A stretch of DNA of 10,495 nt from Ramlibacter sp. (GTDB lineage Bacteria; Pseudomonadota; Gammaproteobacteria; Burkholderiales; Burkholderiaceae), in contig JACMQP010000012.1 in assembly GCA_014376915.1 (NCBI GenBank), positions 1 through 10,495 on the forward strand, written 5' to 3'. The notes below the pieces were generated by a model, which searched no databases, was not told the origin of the DNA, and was given only the letters and a program-made list of their open reading frames with translations. The stretch's first letter is position 1. Each line of letters starts with the position of its first letter. Shown here one piece after another: positions 1-8,636 of the stretch. The translations under genes and the position numbers were made by a program.

Positions 1-1369
1 TCTTGCCCATCGCCACGATGATGTCGCCCTCGCGGATGCCGGCGCGCGCAGCGGCTTCCGCCACCGTCTCGACCTTCACGCCGCCCTTGATCTTCAGGTC
101 CTTCTTCTGAGCGTCGGTCACATCGCTGACGACCAAGCCAACCGATTGGGCGGCTGCCGAGCCCTTGGGCTTCTCCGCTTCCTTCTCCACCACCCGCTTG
201 ACCGGCTTCTCGGATTCGAATTCGGCAATGGTCACGCCCAGCTCCTTCGCGCCGCCACGGCGGAAGACCGTCAGGGTGGCTTTGCTGCCAGGCTTGGTAT
301 TGCCGACCATGCGCGGCAGGTCGTTGGCCCGCTCGATCACCTTGCCGTCGAAGCGCGTGATGATGTCGCCCGCCTCGACCCCTGCCTTGTCGGCCGGCGA
401 GCCGGTTTCGACGCTACGCACCAGCGCGCCCTGCGGCTTGCCCAGGCCAATCGATTCGGCCACGTCCTTGCTGACCTGGTCGATCTGGACGCCAATACGG
501 CCGCGCGAGACGCGTCCCGCCGGCGAACGCAGCTGCTCGCTGACGCGGATCGCCCCGTCGAACGGGATCGCGAACGAAATGCCCATGAAGCCGCCGGAGC
601 GGGAATAGATCTGGCTGTTGATGCCAACCACCTCGCCCCGCATATTGATCAGCGGCCCGCCCGAATTGCCGGGATTGATCGCGACGTCGGTCTGGATGAA
701 CGGCAGGTAGTCGCCGGTGTCGCGCTGTTTGGCGCTGACGATACCGGCGGTGACGCTGTTCTCCAGCCCGAAGGGCGAGCCGATCGCCATCACCCACTCC
801 CCGACCTTGAGTCGGTTGACGTCGCCGATTTTCACCGCCGGCAGACCGGTGGCTTCGATCTTGATCACGGCGACGTCGGTGCGCTTGTCGGGCGTGCCGA
901 CCACCTTGGCCTTGAACTCGCGCTTGTCGGGCAAGGTGACGAGCACCTCCTCGGCACCGTCCACCACGTGGGCATTGGTCATGACATAGCCGTCGGACGT
1001 CAGGATGAAGCCCGAACCGACGCCGCGCGGCTGGACCTCCTCGTCCTGCGGCTGGGGCCGGTTCGGCCGGGGGGCCTGCCGCGGAGCGCCCGGCGCCGGC
1101 TGGCCGAAGAAACGGCGGAAGAACTCCTGCATGTCCTCGTCCATCTGGCCGTTGTTCGCGGCCTGCGGACGGGCTTTCTCGAGCGTGCGGATGTTGACGA
1201 CGGCCGGGCCCACCAGCTCCACCAGCTCGGTGAAGTCAGGCAGTCCGCGCACCTGCGGTGCGGACTGCGCCAGCGCCGGCTGGACCGGGATCAGGGCCGC
1301 GGAGCCCGAAATCGCGAGCGCAGCAACCAGCACGCGGGCGCGGAAAATTTTCCAATCGGACTGGAACAT
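1..1369 (-). CDS. mucD: Periplasmic Do-family serine protease/chaperone, MucD/DegP/DegQ type (3' end outside the window)
   Basis: 456 codons are visible; the last part of the second PDZ domain is cut off by the window start. The enzyme degrades or refolds damaged envelope proteins in the periplasm. Residues 1-34 form a signal peptide (basic start, hydrophobic core, ALA before Gln35). The trypsin-like domain covers about 45-275, with the complete triad His134 (TNAHVV), Asp165 (RTDVAV) and Ser236 (GNSGGPL). A long Pro/Gln/Arg-rich LA-type loop lies at about 66-115. PDZ1 is about 285-380 and PDZ2 starts near 405. The start is firm: an in-frame TAG lies three codons upstream, and AAGAGG at 1379-1384 is a usable ribosome-binding site. 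It lies 89 bp after rseB, as the last gene of the rpoE cluster. The secreted form with two PDZ domains argues against the membrane-anchored DegS/AlgW type. mucD, degQ and degP are used interchangeably for this position, so the symbol is less certain than the family. Confidence 0.95.
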   Translation of the reverse strand, partial: MFQSDWKIFRARVLVAALAISGSAALIPVQPALAQSAPQVRGLPDFTELVELVGPAVVNIRTLEKARPQAANNGQMDEDMQEFFRRFFGQPAPGAPRQAPRPNRPQPQDEEVQPRGVGSGFILTSDGYVMTNAHVVDGAEEVLVTLPDKREFKAKVVGTPDKRTDVAVIKIEATGLPAVKIGDVNRLKVGEWVMAIGSPFGLENSVTAGIVSAKQRDTGDYLPFIQTDVAINPGNSGGPLINMRGEVVGINSQIYSRSGGFMGISFAIPFDGAIRVSEQLRSPAGRVSRGRIGVQIDQVSKDVAESIGLGKPQGALVRSVETGSPADKAGVEAGDIITRFDGKVIERANDLPRMVGNTKPGSKATLTVFRRGGAKELGVTIAEFESEKPVKRVVEKEAEKPKGSAAAQSVGLVVSDVTDAQKKDLKIKGGVKVETVAEAAARAGIREGDIIVAMGK

Positions 1370-1398
1370 GTCGACCTACCTCTTGATGAAGATATTGC

Positions 1399-1436
1399 TG
1401 AGAATGCGGCGCGGCGAAATGGTTCTCACATTTCGC
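1399..1436 (-). promoter_or_regulatory. Candidate sigma-E-like promoter overlapping an 8-bp inverted repeat before the protease gene
   Basis: In the 89-bp gap between rseB and the protease, the minus strand carries GAACCA (1425-1420), a 16-nt spacer, then TCTCA (1403-1399). This resembles the sigma-E pattern GAACTT-N16-TCnnA with mismatches. A perfect inverted repeat, GCGAAATG at 1414-1421 and CATTTCGC at 1429-1436 with a 7-nt spacer, surrounds the -35 element. No T-run follows, so it is not a simple terminator. A sigma-E promoter here would suit a sigma-E-regulated protease, but this is inference from a degenerate motif. Confidence 0.35.
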
Positions 1437-1458
1437 TACACGGAGTGAAATTGGGGGC

Positions 1459-2490
1459 CTAGCGCCGCCGCTCAAGGCTCTGCGCGAAAGCCCTGAGCGT
1501 GCTGGGGGGAACCTCGCCGACGGCGGTCACCCACCAGTCCTGAATCCGGTGCGTCAGCGTCTGCGTGGCTCCGACGGCGCCAAACAGCCCCTCCTGCGGA
1601 TGGCGCTGGCGGTCGTAGGGTTCGACGAACAGCGAAACCGAGGCCAGGCCGTCGGAAAAGATCCATTGCATCGTGGTCTCGGTGGCCGGGCGCTTGTAGC
1701 AGCCCATCGACTTGAAGCCGGACACCGCAGTCTTCAGGGTCCAGCCCTCGGCCGCGGCGTTGGTCTTCACCACGTCGGTCTTCTCGACCCGGTAGCCGTC
1801 GGTGTTGGCCATCATCTGGGCCAGCTTGTCCATGCGCACCGGCGCATCCAGCTGCAGTTCCGAGAACGCAGCCTGTTCCAGAACATTGCCATCGGTGTCC
1901 AGCGTCTGCACCTTCACCACCAGGCCGGACTTCTTTTCGCTCCAGATCCGGTAGCCGTAACGCAGGTTGTCCTTGGGGGCGAGCTGCACCACCTCGGCGT
2001 CATGCCCGGCCACCCGGTCGTTGCCGACGGCGCGGGCCGCGTAATAGTCTGAAATCGAGTTCTCGCCGGCCGCCAGCAGGTGCGGGAACGGACCCGAAGA
2101 TTCGCGTCTCTCGCTGCGCGCGACCCGGCTTTCCGGCATAAAGGTCATGACCTCATCGTTGCGGCGGAAGATGGCGCGCGGCGCGCCGGTGAGGCTTTCC
2201 ACCCGCTCCATCTGCACGTCGCCTTCGCACGCGTGCCAGATCCGGGCACTGGACAAGGCTCCCGCATAGGACGACACGACGAACGTCCCGATGTAGCTAC
2301 GGCGGCGCGACGCCTCGTGCATCCGCAGTAGCCATTCGCCGACGCTGCGCTCGGCCGGTTTGCCGCCCGCCGGCCCGTGGGCACGGGCCGGCGGCTGGGC
2401 CGCGGCAAGCCCGAGAGCGCCGAAAGCGCACAGGGCGACCAGGAACCGGCCGAAGCGGCGAAGGGATGGCGCGGGCGAAACTTGCAGCAT
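1459..2490 (-). CDS. rseB: Periplasmic sigma-E regulatory protein RseB/MucB
   Basis: The 343-residue protein has the usual length for RseB/MucB. Members bind the periplasmic part of RseA and shield it from the first regulated cleavage, and are thought to release it on sensing lipopolysaccharide or lipoprotein intermediates. A signal peptide is visible: basic residues at 11-15, a hydrophobic core at 17-31, and cleavage near 31-37. The N-terminal LolA-like domain is about 48-215, including SYIGTFVVSS and the FRRNDEV stretch. The smaller C-terminal domain is about 235-340, with SGFKSMGCYKRP and QWIFSDGLASVSLFVEP, both typical of the family. Two cysteines occur in the mature part (88 and 264). 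The start lies 17 bp after the rseA stop. The Shine-Dalgarno is weak, which suggests coupling to rseA translation. It is third in the rpoE-rseA-rseB-protease series. Confidence 0.93.
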   Translation of the reverse strand: MLQVSPAPSLRRFGRFLVALCAFGALGLAAAQPPARAHGPAGGKPAERSVGEWLLRMHEASRRRSYIGTFVVSSYAGALSSARIWHACEGDVQMERVESLTGAPRAIFRRNDEVMTFMPESRVARSERRESSGPFPHLLAAGENSISDYYAARAVGNDRVAGHDAEVVQLAPKDNLRYGYRIWSEKKSGLVVKVQTLDTDGNVLEQAAFSELQLDAPVRMDKLAQMMANTDGYRVEKTDVVKTNAAAEGWTLKTAVSGFKSMGCYKRPATETTMQWIFSDGLASVSLFVEPYDRQRHPQEGLFGAVGATQTLTHRIQDWWVTAVGEVPPSTLRAFAQSLERRR

Positions 2491-2507
2491 GCGTGATCGA
2501 TGCTCTG

Positions 2508-3119
2508 TCAGCGGGCCGGGCCCTCGAAAGTGGCGTTCCGCAGAAAGCCGCCCGGCGTCTGCAGGGCCGACGCACCGCCGCCTAGCTGGCGGTGCGCGGC
2601 AAGCATCTCGTCGAGCCGCGGGTCGCGGATCATGGCAGGCGGACGCCCGACAACCGGCTGGCCGCCCTGGGGGGCCACGCTCGCGAGCTGCGCCTGTTGC
2701 GCCCGCGTCAGATCGCCGACAGCCGTCCAGCCGATCGCGGCGACGGCCGCCAGAGACGCGAACCCGGCCACCAACTTCCAGCGGAAGCTGGTGTCGTTCG
2801 CCGCTTCGCTGGTGGCATCGACAAGCCGGGGCTGCGGCACCGCAGCCGCAAGCGGCGCCGGCGCGGCAATGATTTCGGGTCGGTTACTGGACTGCTCGCG
2901 CTCGAGCCGGACCTGGAACCCGGCCAGAAATCTGGCCGGCGCCGTGCCGATGGGCAGGTTGCCCGAGCGCAGCACATCCCCGATCAGGTGATAGGTATGC
3001 CACGCGGTGCGCGCCTGGGCATCCGTGGCGACGGCCTGAATGACGCTTTCGAGCGCCTCGCCCCGCAACTGGCCGTCCGCCAGCGCCGAGATCATTTCCT
3101 GCATTTGCATCTTGTCCAT
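2508..3119 (-). CDS. rseA: Transmembrane anti-sigma-E factor RseA/MucA
   Basis: This 203-residue single-pass inner-membrane protein holds RpoE inactive at the membrane until regulated proteolysis releases it. The N-terminal cytoplasmic sigma-binding domain is about 1-75, with the family opening MISALADGQL and the HTYHLIGDVLRSG stretch. The membrane helix is about 114-135 (WKLVAGFASLAAVAAIGW). The periplasmic tail is 136-203 and contains IRDPRLDEMLAAHRQ and the terminal GFLRNATFEG, features I recall from betaproteobacterial RseA. The frame is open upstream for 31 more codons, but ATG at 3119 is preferred: AAGGTG lies at 3130-3125 with good spacing, the family begins here, and a longer start would overlap rpoE. 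A 25-bp gap separates it from the rpoE stop. Nothing looks broken. Confidence 0.93.
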   Translation of the reverse strand: MDKMQMQEMISALADGQLRGEALESVIQAVATDAQARTAWHTYHLIGDVLRSGNLPIGTAPARFLAGFQVRLEREQSSNRPEIIAAPAPLAAAVPQPRLVDATSEAANDTSFRWKLVAGFASLAAVAAIGWTAVGDLTRAQQAQLASVAPQGGQPVVGRPPAMIRDPRLDEMLAAHRQLGGGASALQTPGGFLRNATFEGPAR

Positions 3120-3144
3120 AGCATCACCTTGCCAATTCGCCGCA

Positions 3145-3786
3145 CTACCAGCGCTTGCCCGACTGGTTTTCCAGCATGGGTTTGACTTTCGCCGAGATCG
3201 CCTCGCGCGCACGGAAGATCCGCGAGCGCACCGTGCCGATCGGGCAATTCATCACTTCCGCGATCTCTTCGTAACTCAAGCCTTCGATCTCGCGCAGCGT
3301 GACGGCTTGGCGCAATTCCTCTGGCAGCGCTTCCATGGCCGAGTTGACCGCGACCGCGATTTCCTTGGCGGCCAGCACCGTTTCTGGCGTTTCCGAAGAG
3401 GTTAGTTCGTTCTCCACGCCGGAAGTTTCATCTTCATCGTCGCCGCCGCCCCGCAGCGCGCTTTCCGACACCAGCGGATCGCGCTTGAGATCCATCAGCG
3501 CCTTCTTGGCCGTGTTGACCGCAATCCGGTACAGCCAAGTGTAAAACTGGGCGTCGCCGCGGAACTGCGCGAGCGCGCGGTAGGCCCGGATGAAGGTCTC
3601 CGGGGCAATGTCTTCCACCAGGTCGACATCGCGGACCATGCGTCCGATCAACCGCTCGATGCGCCGCTGGTACTTGATGACCAACAGCTCAAACGCCTTC
3701 TGGTCCCCGGCGACCGTACGCTCGACCAACATCAGGTCGGTGTCGGAAGACGCGGCGGTAGAGGGAGCGGGAGTCGCTTTGATCAT
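3145..3786 (-). CDS. rpoE: RNA polymerase sigma-E factor (ECF sigma) RpoE/AlgU
   Basis: This 213-residue ECF sigma factor directs transcription of envelope-stress genes. Region 2 is about 30-100, with IKYQRRIERLIGRMV, then FIRAYRAL and FYTWLYRIAVNTAKK. An acidic, poorly conserved linker follows at about 105-140 (GGGDDEDE). Region 4 is about 150-205, with ALPEELRQA, REIEGLSYEEIAEVM and the helix-turn-helix end CPIGTVRSRIFRARE. The open frame runs to 4002, but ATG at 3786 is chosen because it overlaps the TGA of the upstream gene (ATGA at 3786-3783) and gives a family-like length. An internal ATG at 3735 is a less likely alternative with no better ribosome-binding site. Oddity: residue 62 is Pro (CCG, 3603-3601) in VEDIAPETF, where the family has Gln (see findings). 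It is followed directly by its anti-sigma factor. Confidence 0.95.
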   Translation of the reverse strand: MIKATPAPSTAASSDTDLMLVERTVAGDQKAFELLVIKYQRRIERLIGRMVRDVDLVEDIAPETFIRAYRALAQFRGDAQFYTWLYRIAVNTAKKALMDLKRDPLVSESALRGGGDDEDETSGVENELTSSETPETVLAAKEIAVAVNSAMEALPEELRQAVTLREIEGLSYEEIAEVMNCPIGTVRSRIFRAREAISAKVKPMLENQSGKRW

Positions 3787-4235
3787 GGTGTCGGCGCCGG
3801 CGGGCGGGCAGGAGGCAGCGCTTGCGACGTGGCGGGGGAATATACCGCACGACGCAAATCGAGCCAGCGTTGTGGACAGCTTTGCCGCTCCAGCCAGAAC
3901 CACTGTGCACGCTGCGGGCCATGCCACCGCACCAGCAGCACCCGCTGAAGGTCCATCGCCACGGCGACGGTACCGGGTTGCGTCGCCGACGGGGCGCTCC
4001 ACCCCGCCCCATCCCAGTGCAGGTTACCCACGGGCGAATGCAGCCAGGACGCGAGGGCCCAAGCGCCACATACCGCGAGCGCCACGGCCGCGGCGCCGAG
4101 GCGCCAGCCCGGCGCATCGGCCTCATACAACCACCACAGCGTGACGGCAACCCCGCCCGACCATACCCCTGCCGCCAGCAACCCGGCGAACAGCGGCCGC
4201 ACCACCGGAAAGCTCACCGATGGCGCGCTGTGCAT
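3783..4235 (-). CDS. Small inner-membrane protein, YgfX/CptA-like
   Basis: The 150-residue product has two predicted membrane helices (about 14-37 and 45-65), then a soluble part with LHWDGAGW (72-79), WFWLER (112-117) and RWLDLRRAV (123-131), ending in a Pro/Ala-rich tail. This order - two helices, a short L-x-W-x-G-x-x-W strand, then W-x-DLRR near the end - matches my memory of YgfX (CptA) of enterobacteria, whose C-terminus has WLAADS and EWRDLRRIL. YgfX has been described as a membrane partner of SdhE and as a putative toxin affecting cell-division and shape proteins; which role applies here cannot be told. Similarity is remote and judged by eye. No clear Shine-Dalgarno is seen before the ATG at 4235, and a hairpin lies there instead. 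The gene is 44 bp after fabF and its TGA overlaps the rpoE ATG, so the two are probably translationally coupled. No sdhE is present in the window. Confidence 0.6.
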   Translation of the reverse strand: MHSAPSVSFPVVRPLFAGLLAAGVWSGGVAVTLWWLYEADAPGWRLGAAAVALAVCGAWALASWLHSPVGNLHWDGAGWSAPSATQPGTVAVAMDLQRVLLVRWHGPQRAQWFWLERQSCPQRWLDLRRAVYSPATSQALPPARPPAPTP

Positions 4236-4241
4236 GGGATC

Positions 4242-4258
4242 GGCCTCAGGCCGAGGCC
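4242..4258 (-). other. Hairpin between fabF and the YgfX-like gene
   Basis: A perfect 6-bp inverted repeat (GGCCTC at 4242-4247, GAGGCC at 4253-4258, 5-nt loop) sits 6 bp before the ATG at 4235, where a Shine-Dalgarno would be expected. No T-run follows, so termination is unlikely. It may lower translation of the YgfX-like gene and, by coupling, of rpoE, or may be a chance result of high GC. Confidence 0.4.
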
Positions 4259-4279
4259 GAAAGGCGCCGCGCGCGCGCT

Positions 4280-5524
4280 TCAGATGCGCTTGAACACGAG
4301 GGTGCCATTGGTGCCGCCAAAGCCGAAGTTGTTCTTCATGACCACGTCGATCTTCAGGTCGCGCGCTTCGTTGGCGCAGTAGTCCAGGTCGCACTGCGGG
4401 TCCTGGTTGAAGATGTTGATGGTCGGCGGGCTCTTCTGGTGGTGGATGGCCAACACGCTGAAGACCGACTCGATGCCGCCAGCGCCGCCCAGCAGGTGGC
4501 CGGTCATCGACTTGGTGGAATTGACCACCAGCTTCTTCGCCTGGTCGCCGAACGCGGCCTTGATCGCGTTGGTTTCGTTCAGGTCTCCCAGCGGCGTCGA
4601 CGTGCCGTGGGCATTGAGATACTGCACCTGGTCGATGTTCAGGCCCGCATTGCGCAACGCGTTCAGCATCGCGCGGCGCGGTCCGTCGACGTCCGGCGCC
4701 GTGACATGGTAGGCGTCGCCGCTCATGCCGAAGCCGGCCAGTTCCGCGTAGATCCTCGCACCGCGGGCCCTGGCGTATTCGTATTCTTCCAGCACCAGCA
4801 CGCCCGCGCCTTCGCCCAGCACGAAGCCGTCGCGGTCCTTGTCCCAGGGCCGGGAGGCGGTCTTGGGATCGTCGTTGCGGGTGGACAGCGCCCGGGCCGC
4901 CGCGAAACCACCGACGCCCAGCGGCGACACGCAGGACTCGGCGCCGCCGGCAACCATCACGTCAGCGTCTCCGCATTCAATCAGCCTGGCCGACAGCCCG
5001 ATGGCGTGCAGGCCCGTGGTGCAGGCGGTGACGACGGCAATGTTGGGGCCTTTGAACCCGAACCTGATCGAGACGTGGCCGGAAATCATGTTGATGATCG
5101 ACGCCGGCACGAAGAAAGGCGAAATGCGGCGCGGGCCGCGATTGACCATTTCGCCGTGCATCTCCTCGATCATCGGCAACCCGCCGATGCCGGAACCGAT
5201 GTTGCAGCCGATCCGGTTGGCCGACTCGGCGTCGAGTGCGTCCCCCGTAGGCAGGCCGCTGTCGCGCACCGCCTGGATCGCCGCGACCAGCCCGAGGTGG
5301 ATGAAGCGGTCCATGTGGCGCGCTTCCTTGTCGGGGATCCAGTCACTGATCGTCAGGCCCTTGACCTCGCCGGCAAAGCGGCAGGCGAGATTGGAGGCGT
5401 CGAAACTCTTGATCAGGTCGATGCCGCCCTGACCCGCCACGACGTTGGACCACGACTCCTGCACAGAATTCCCGACCGGGCTGACACAGCCCAGGCCCGT
5501 CACGACGACGCGCCGGCGGCTCAT
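4280..5524 (-). CDS. fabF: 3-oxoacyl-[acyl-carrier-protein] synthase II (KAS II)
   Basis: FabF condenses malonyl-ACP with a growing acyl-ACP in the elongation cycle of fatty-acid synthesis in the cytoplasm. The 414-residue length is normal. The start [16 protein letters not shown] is typical. The Cys-His-His catalytic set is complete: Cys168 (VTACTTG), His306 ([12 protein letters not shown]) and His343 ([12 protein letters not shown]), with Lys338 in STKSM. The C-terminal [14 protein letters not shown] loop is present. GGAGG at 5533-5529, four bases before the ATG at 5524, is a strong ribosome-binding site and fixes the start. The gene follows acpP by 41 bp, the near-universal acpP-fabF pairing. 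It is the last lipid gene before the rpoE module. Confidence 0.97.
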   Translation of the reverse strand: MSRRRVVVTGLGCVSPVGNSVQESWSNVVAGQGGIDLIKSFDASNLACRFAGEVKGLTISDWIPDKEARHMDRFIHLGLVAAIQAVRDSGLPTGDALDAESANRIGCNIGSGIGGLPMIEEMHGEMVNRGPRRISPFFVPASIINMISGHVSIRFGFKGPNIAVVTACTTGLHAIGLSARLIECGDADVMVAGGAESCVSPLGVGGFAAARALSTRNDDPKTASRPWDKDRDGFVLGEGAGVLVLEEYEYARARGARIYAELAGFGMSGDAYHVTAPDVDGPRRAMLNALRNAGLNIDQVQYLNAHGTSTPLGDLNETNAIKAAFGDQAKKLVVNSTKSMTGHLLGGAGGIESVFSVLAIHHQKSPPTINIFNQDPQCDLDYCANEARDLKIDVVMKNNFGFGGTNGTLVFKRI

Positions 5525-5565
5525 GTTGCCTCCAAAAGACGGTTGGGCGCTCCGCTCATGCGCGA

Positions 5566-6648
<1,083 letters not shown>

Positions 6649-6652
<4 letters not shown>

Positions 6653-7599
6653 GCGACCACCGCCTGCACCTCGGCCAGGCTGGCGGGGTCATGCAACGCG
6701 ACGCCGGTGAGTTCGGGATCGATGCGCCGGCACAAGCCGGCCAGCACCTTGCCGGGACCGCATTCCACGATGGTCGTAATGCCACGGGCCTTGATCGCCT
6801 GCATGCATTCCACCCAGCGCACCGGACCAAAAGCCTGCTCGTACAGTGCGGCCCGGATCTGGTCCGGATCGGTTTCGACCCGCACCTCGATGTTGTTGAT
6901 GACCGGGATTTGCGGCGCCGCGAACGCGGTCTGCGCCAGTCTGTCGCGCAGCTTTTCCGCCGCCGCCTTCATCAGGCTGGAGTGAAACGGTGCCGACACC
7001 GGCAGCGACAGTGCGCGTTTGGCGCCGTTGGCCCTGAGAACTTCGCAGGCTTTGTCGACGCCCGCCTTGCTGCCTGCAATCACAGTCTGGCCAGGATCGT
7101 TGAAATTCACGGCCTCCACGACTTCGCTGGTGCCGATGCCGAAGCTGCGCACCGCCTCTGCGCAACCCTCAATGACCCGCTGCGCTTCCATGCCGAGGAT
7201 GGCCGCCATCGCGCCGGTCCCCGCCGGCACCGCGTCCTGCATCGCCTGCGCCCGGAAGCGCACCAAGGGCGCTGCCTGCGCGAGGGTCAACGCGCCGGCT
7301 GCCACCAGCGCCGTGTACTCGCCGAGCGAGTGGCCGGCCACGACCGCGGGCGCGGCGCCACCTTCGGCCAGCCACGCGCGGTAGGCGGCGATGCCAGCCA
7401 CCAGCATCACTGGCTGAGTGTTGATGGTCATGGCCAGCGCCTCTTTCGGGCCTTCCTTGATCAGCCGGCCCAGGTCTTCTCCCAGCGCATCGGACGCTTC
7501 GGCGAGAGCGGCGGCCACGGCCGGGTGGGCGCCCCAGGCGTCGAGCATGCCAACAGCCTGCGAACCCTGGCCAGGAAAAACGAAAGCGAAGGGTTTCAT
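6649..7599 (-). CDS. fabD: Malonyl-CoA:acyl carrier protein transacylase
   Basis: FabD moves malonyl groups from coenzyme A to ACP, providing the extender unit for FabH and FabF. The 316-residue length is near the usual. The FPGQGSQ motif lies at 8-14, the nucleophile Ser91 in GHSLGEYTALVA, Arg116 in VRFRAQAMQ, the His206 partner in SAPFHSSLM, and the GPGKVLAGL segment at 281-289. The start at 7599 matches the family N-terminus MKPFAFVFPGQG; the ribosome-binding site is modest (AGGGCAAGAAG upstream). A 53-bp gap separates it from fabH, and nothing notable is seen in that gap. Confidence 0.97.
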
Positions 7600-7652
7600 G
7601 CTTCTTGCCCTGAAAGTGGAATGGTGGGTGCTGCGCGCGGCGGTGCCGGCGC

Positions 7653-8630
7653 TTAAAAGTCCAGCAGCACTGCACCCCAGGTGAAGCCGCCGCCCACGCC
7701 TTCAAGCATGAGCGTATTGCCGCGCCGGATCTTGCCGCTGCGCACAGCGGCGTCAAGCGCGAGCGGAATCGAAGCGGCGGAGGTGTTGCCGTGCTCGTCC
7801 ACCGTGACGATCACCTTGTCCATCGGCACCTTCAACCTCTTGGCCGTGCCCTGCATGATGCGGATGTTGGCCTGGTGCGGGATCAACCAGTCGATGTCGG
7901 CAGCGGTGCGGCCGGCCTTGCCCAGCACGGCTCGGGCGGCATCCTCCAGCACGCCCACCGCAAGCTTGAACACCGCCTGGCCGTCCATCTTGAGCAGCGG
8001 ATCACCGAGCACCTTGCCGCCGGACACCGTACCCGGCACGCACAGAATACCGGCGTGCTTGCCGTCCGCGTGCAGGTCGCTGGCCAGGATGCCGGGTGTC
8101 TCCGACGCTTCCAGCACCACGGCGCCCGCGCCGTCGCCGAACAGGACGCAGGTCGTGCGGTCGGTGAAATCCAGGATGCGGGAGAACACTTCGGAACCGA
8201 TCACAAGTGCCTTGCTCGCGGCCCCGGTCTTGATCATCGAGTCGGCGATGGTGAGCGCATACACGAAGCCGCTGCACACGGCCTGGACATCGAACGCCGG
8301 ACAGCCGGCGATGCCCAGCTTGCGCTGCAGGATGCACGCGGCCGAAGGAAAGACCATGTCCGGCGTCGAGGTTGCCACGATGATCAGGTCGATGTCGGCG
8401 GCCGCCACGCCAGCTGCCTCAAGCGCCCGCCGGGACGCCTCAACGCCGAGGTCGCTGCTGGTGACGTCGGCGGCGGCAAAATGACGGGCGCGGATCCCGG
8501 TGCGCTCCACGATCCAGTCGTTGGAGGTCTCCACGCCCTTGGCTGCCAGTTCGATCGCGAGGTCGTCGTTGGTGACGCGGCGCGGGGGCAGGTAGCTGCC
8601 CGTTCCAGTAATTCGGGAATATCGACTCAT
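7653..8630 (-). CDS. fabH: 3-oxoacyl-[acyl-carrier-protein] synthase III (KAS III)
   Basis: FabH starts fatty-acid synthesis by condensing acetyl-CoA (or another short primer) with malonyl-ACP. The 325-residue length is typical. The Cys-His-Asn catalytic set is complete: Cys119 ([12 protein letters not shown]), His252 ([10 protein letters not shown]) and Asn282 ([10 protein letters not shown]). ERTGIRARH at 42-50 and the C-terminal [11 protein letters not shown] are family signatures. The start at 8630 lies 6 bp after the plsX stop, so translation probably follows from plsX. GAG at the end of plsX is the only Shine-Dalgarno-like sequence. Confidence 0.97.
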   Translation of the reverse strand: MSRYSRITGTGSYLPPRRVTNDDLAIELAAKGVETSNDWIVERTGIRARHFAAADVTSSDLGVEASRRALEAAGVAAADIDLIIVATSTPDMVFPSAACILQRKLGIAGCPAFDVQAVCSGFVYALTIADSMIKTGAASKALVIGSEVFSRILDFTDRTTCVLFGDGAGAVVLEASETPGILASDLHADGKHAGILCVPGTVSGGKVLGDPLLKMDGQAVFKLAVGVLEDAARAVLGKAGRTAADIDWLIPHQANIRIMQGTAKRLKVPMDKVIVTVDEHGNTSAASIPLALDAAVRSGKIRRGNTLMLEGVGGGFTWGAVLLDF

Positions 8631-8636
8631 GGTGTC

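Noticed and set aside
146..1462. A 438-codon open frame on the plus strand opposite the protease
   Set aside because: It is antisense to an intact Do-family protease with full catalytic triad; the composition is typical of reverse-frame reading of GC-rich coding DNA.
3787..4002. A longer N-terminus for RpoE starting at 4002
   Set aside because: It would add 72 residues with no sigma-factor similarity, lying inside the YgfX-like gene. The ATGA overlap at 3783-3786 and family length favour the shorter start.
4242..4258. Terminator after fabF
   Set aside because: The stem is short and no T-run follows on the minus strand, so I list it only as a hairpin.
4236..4394. A longer N-terminus for the YgfX-like protein starting at 4394
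   Set aside because: The added 53 residues are Arg-rich, lie inside the fabF 3' end, and precede an otherwise normal membrane-protein start.
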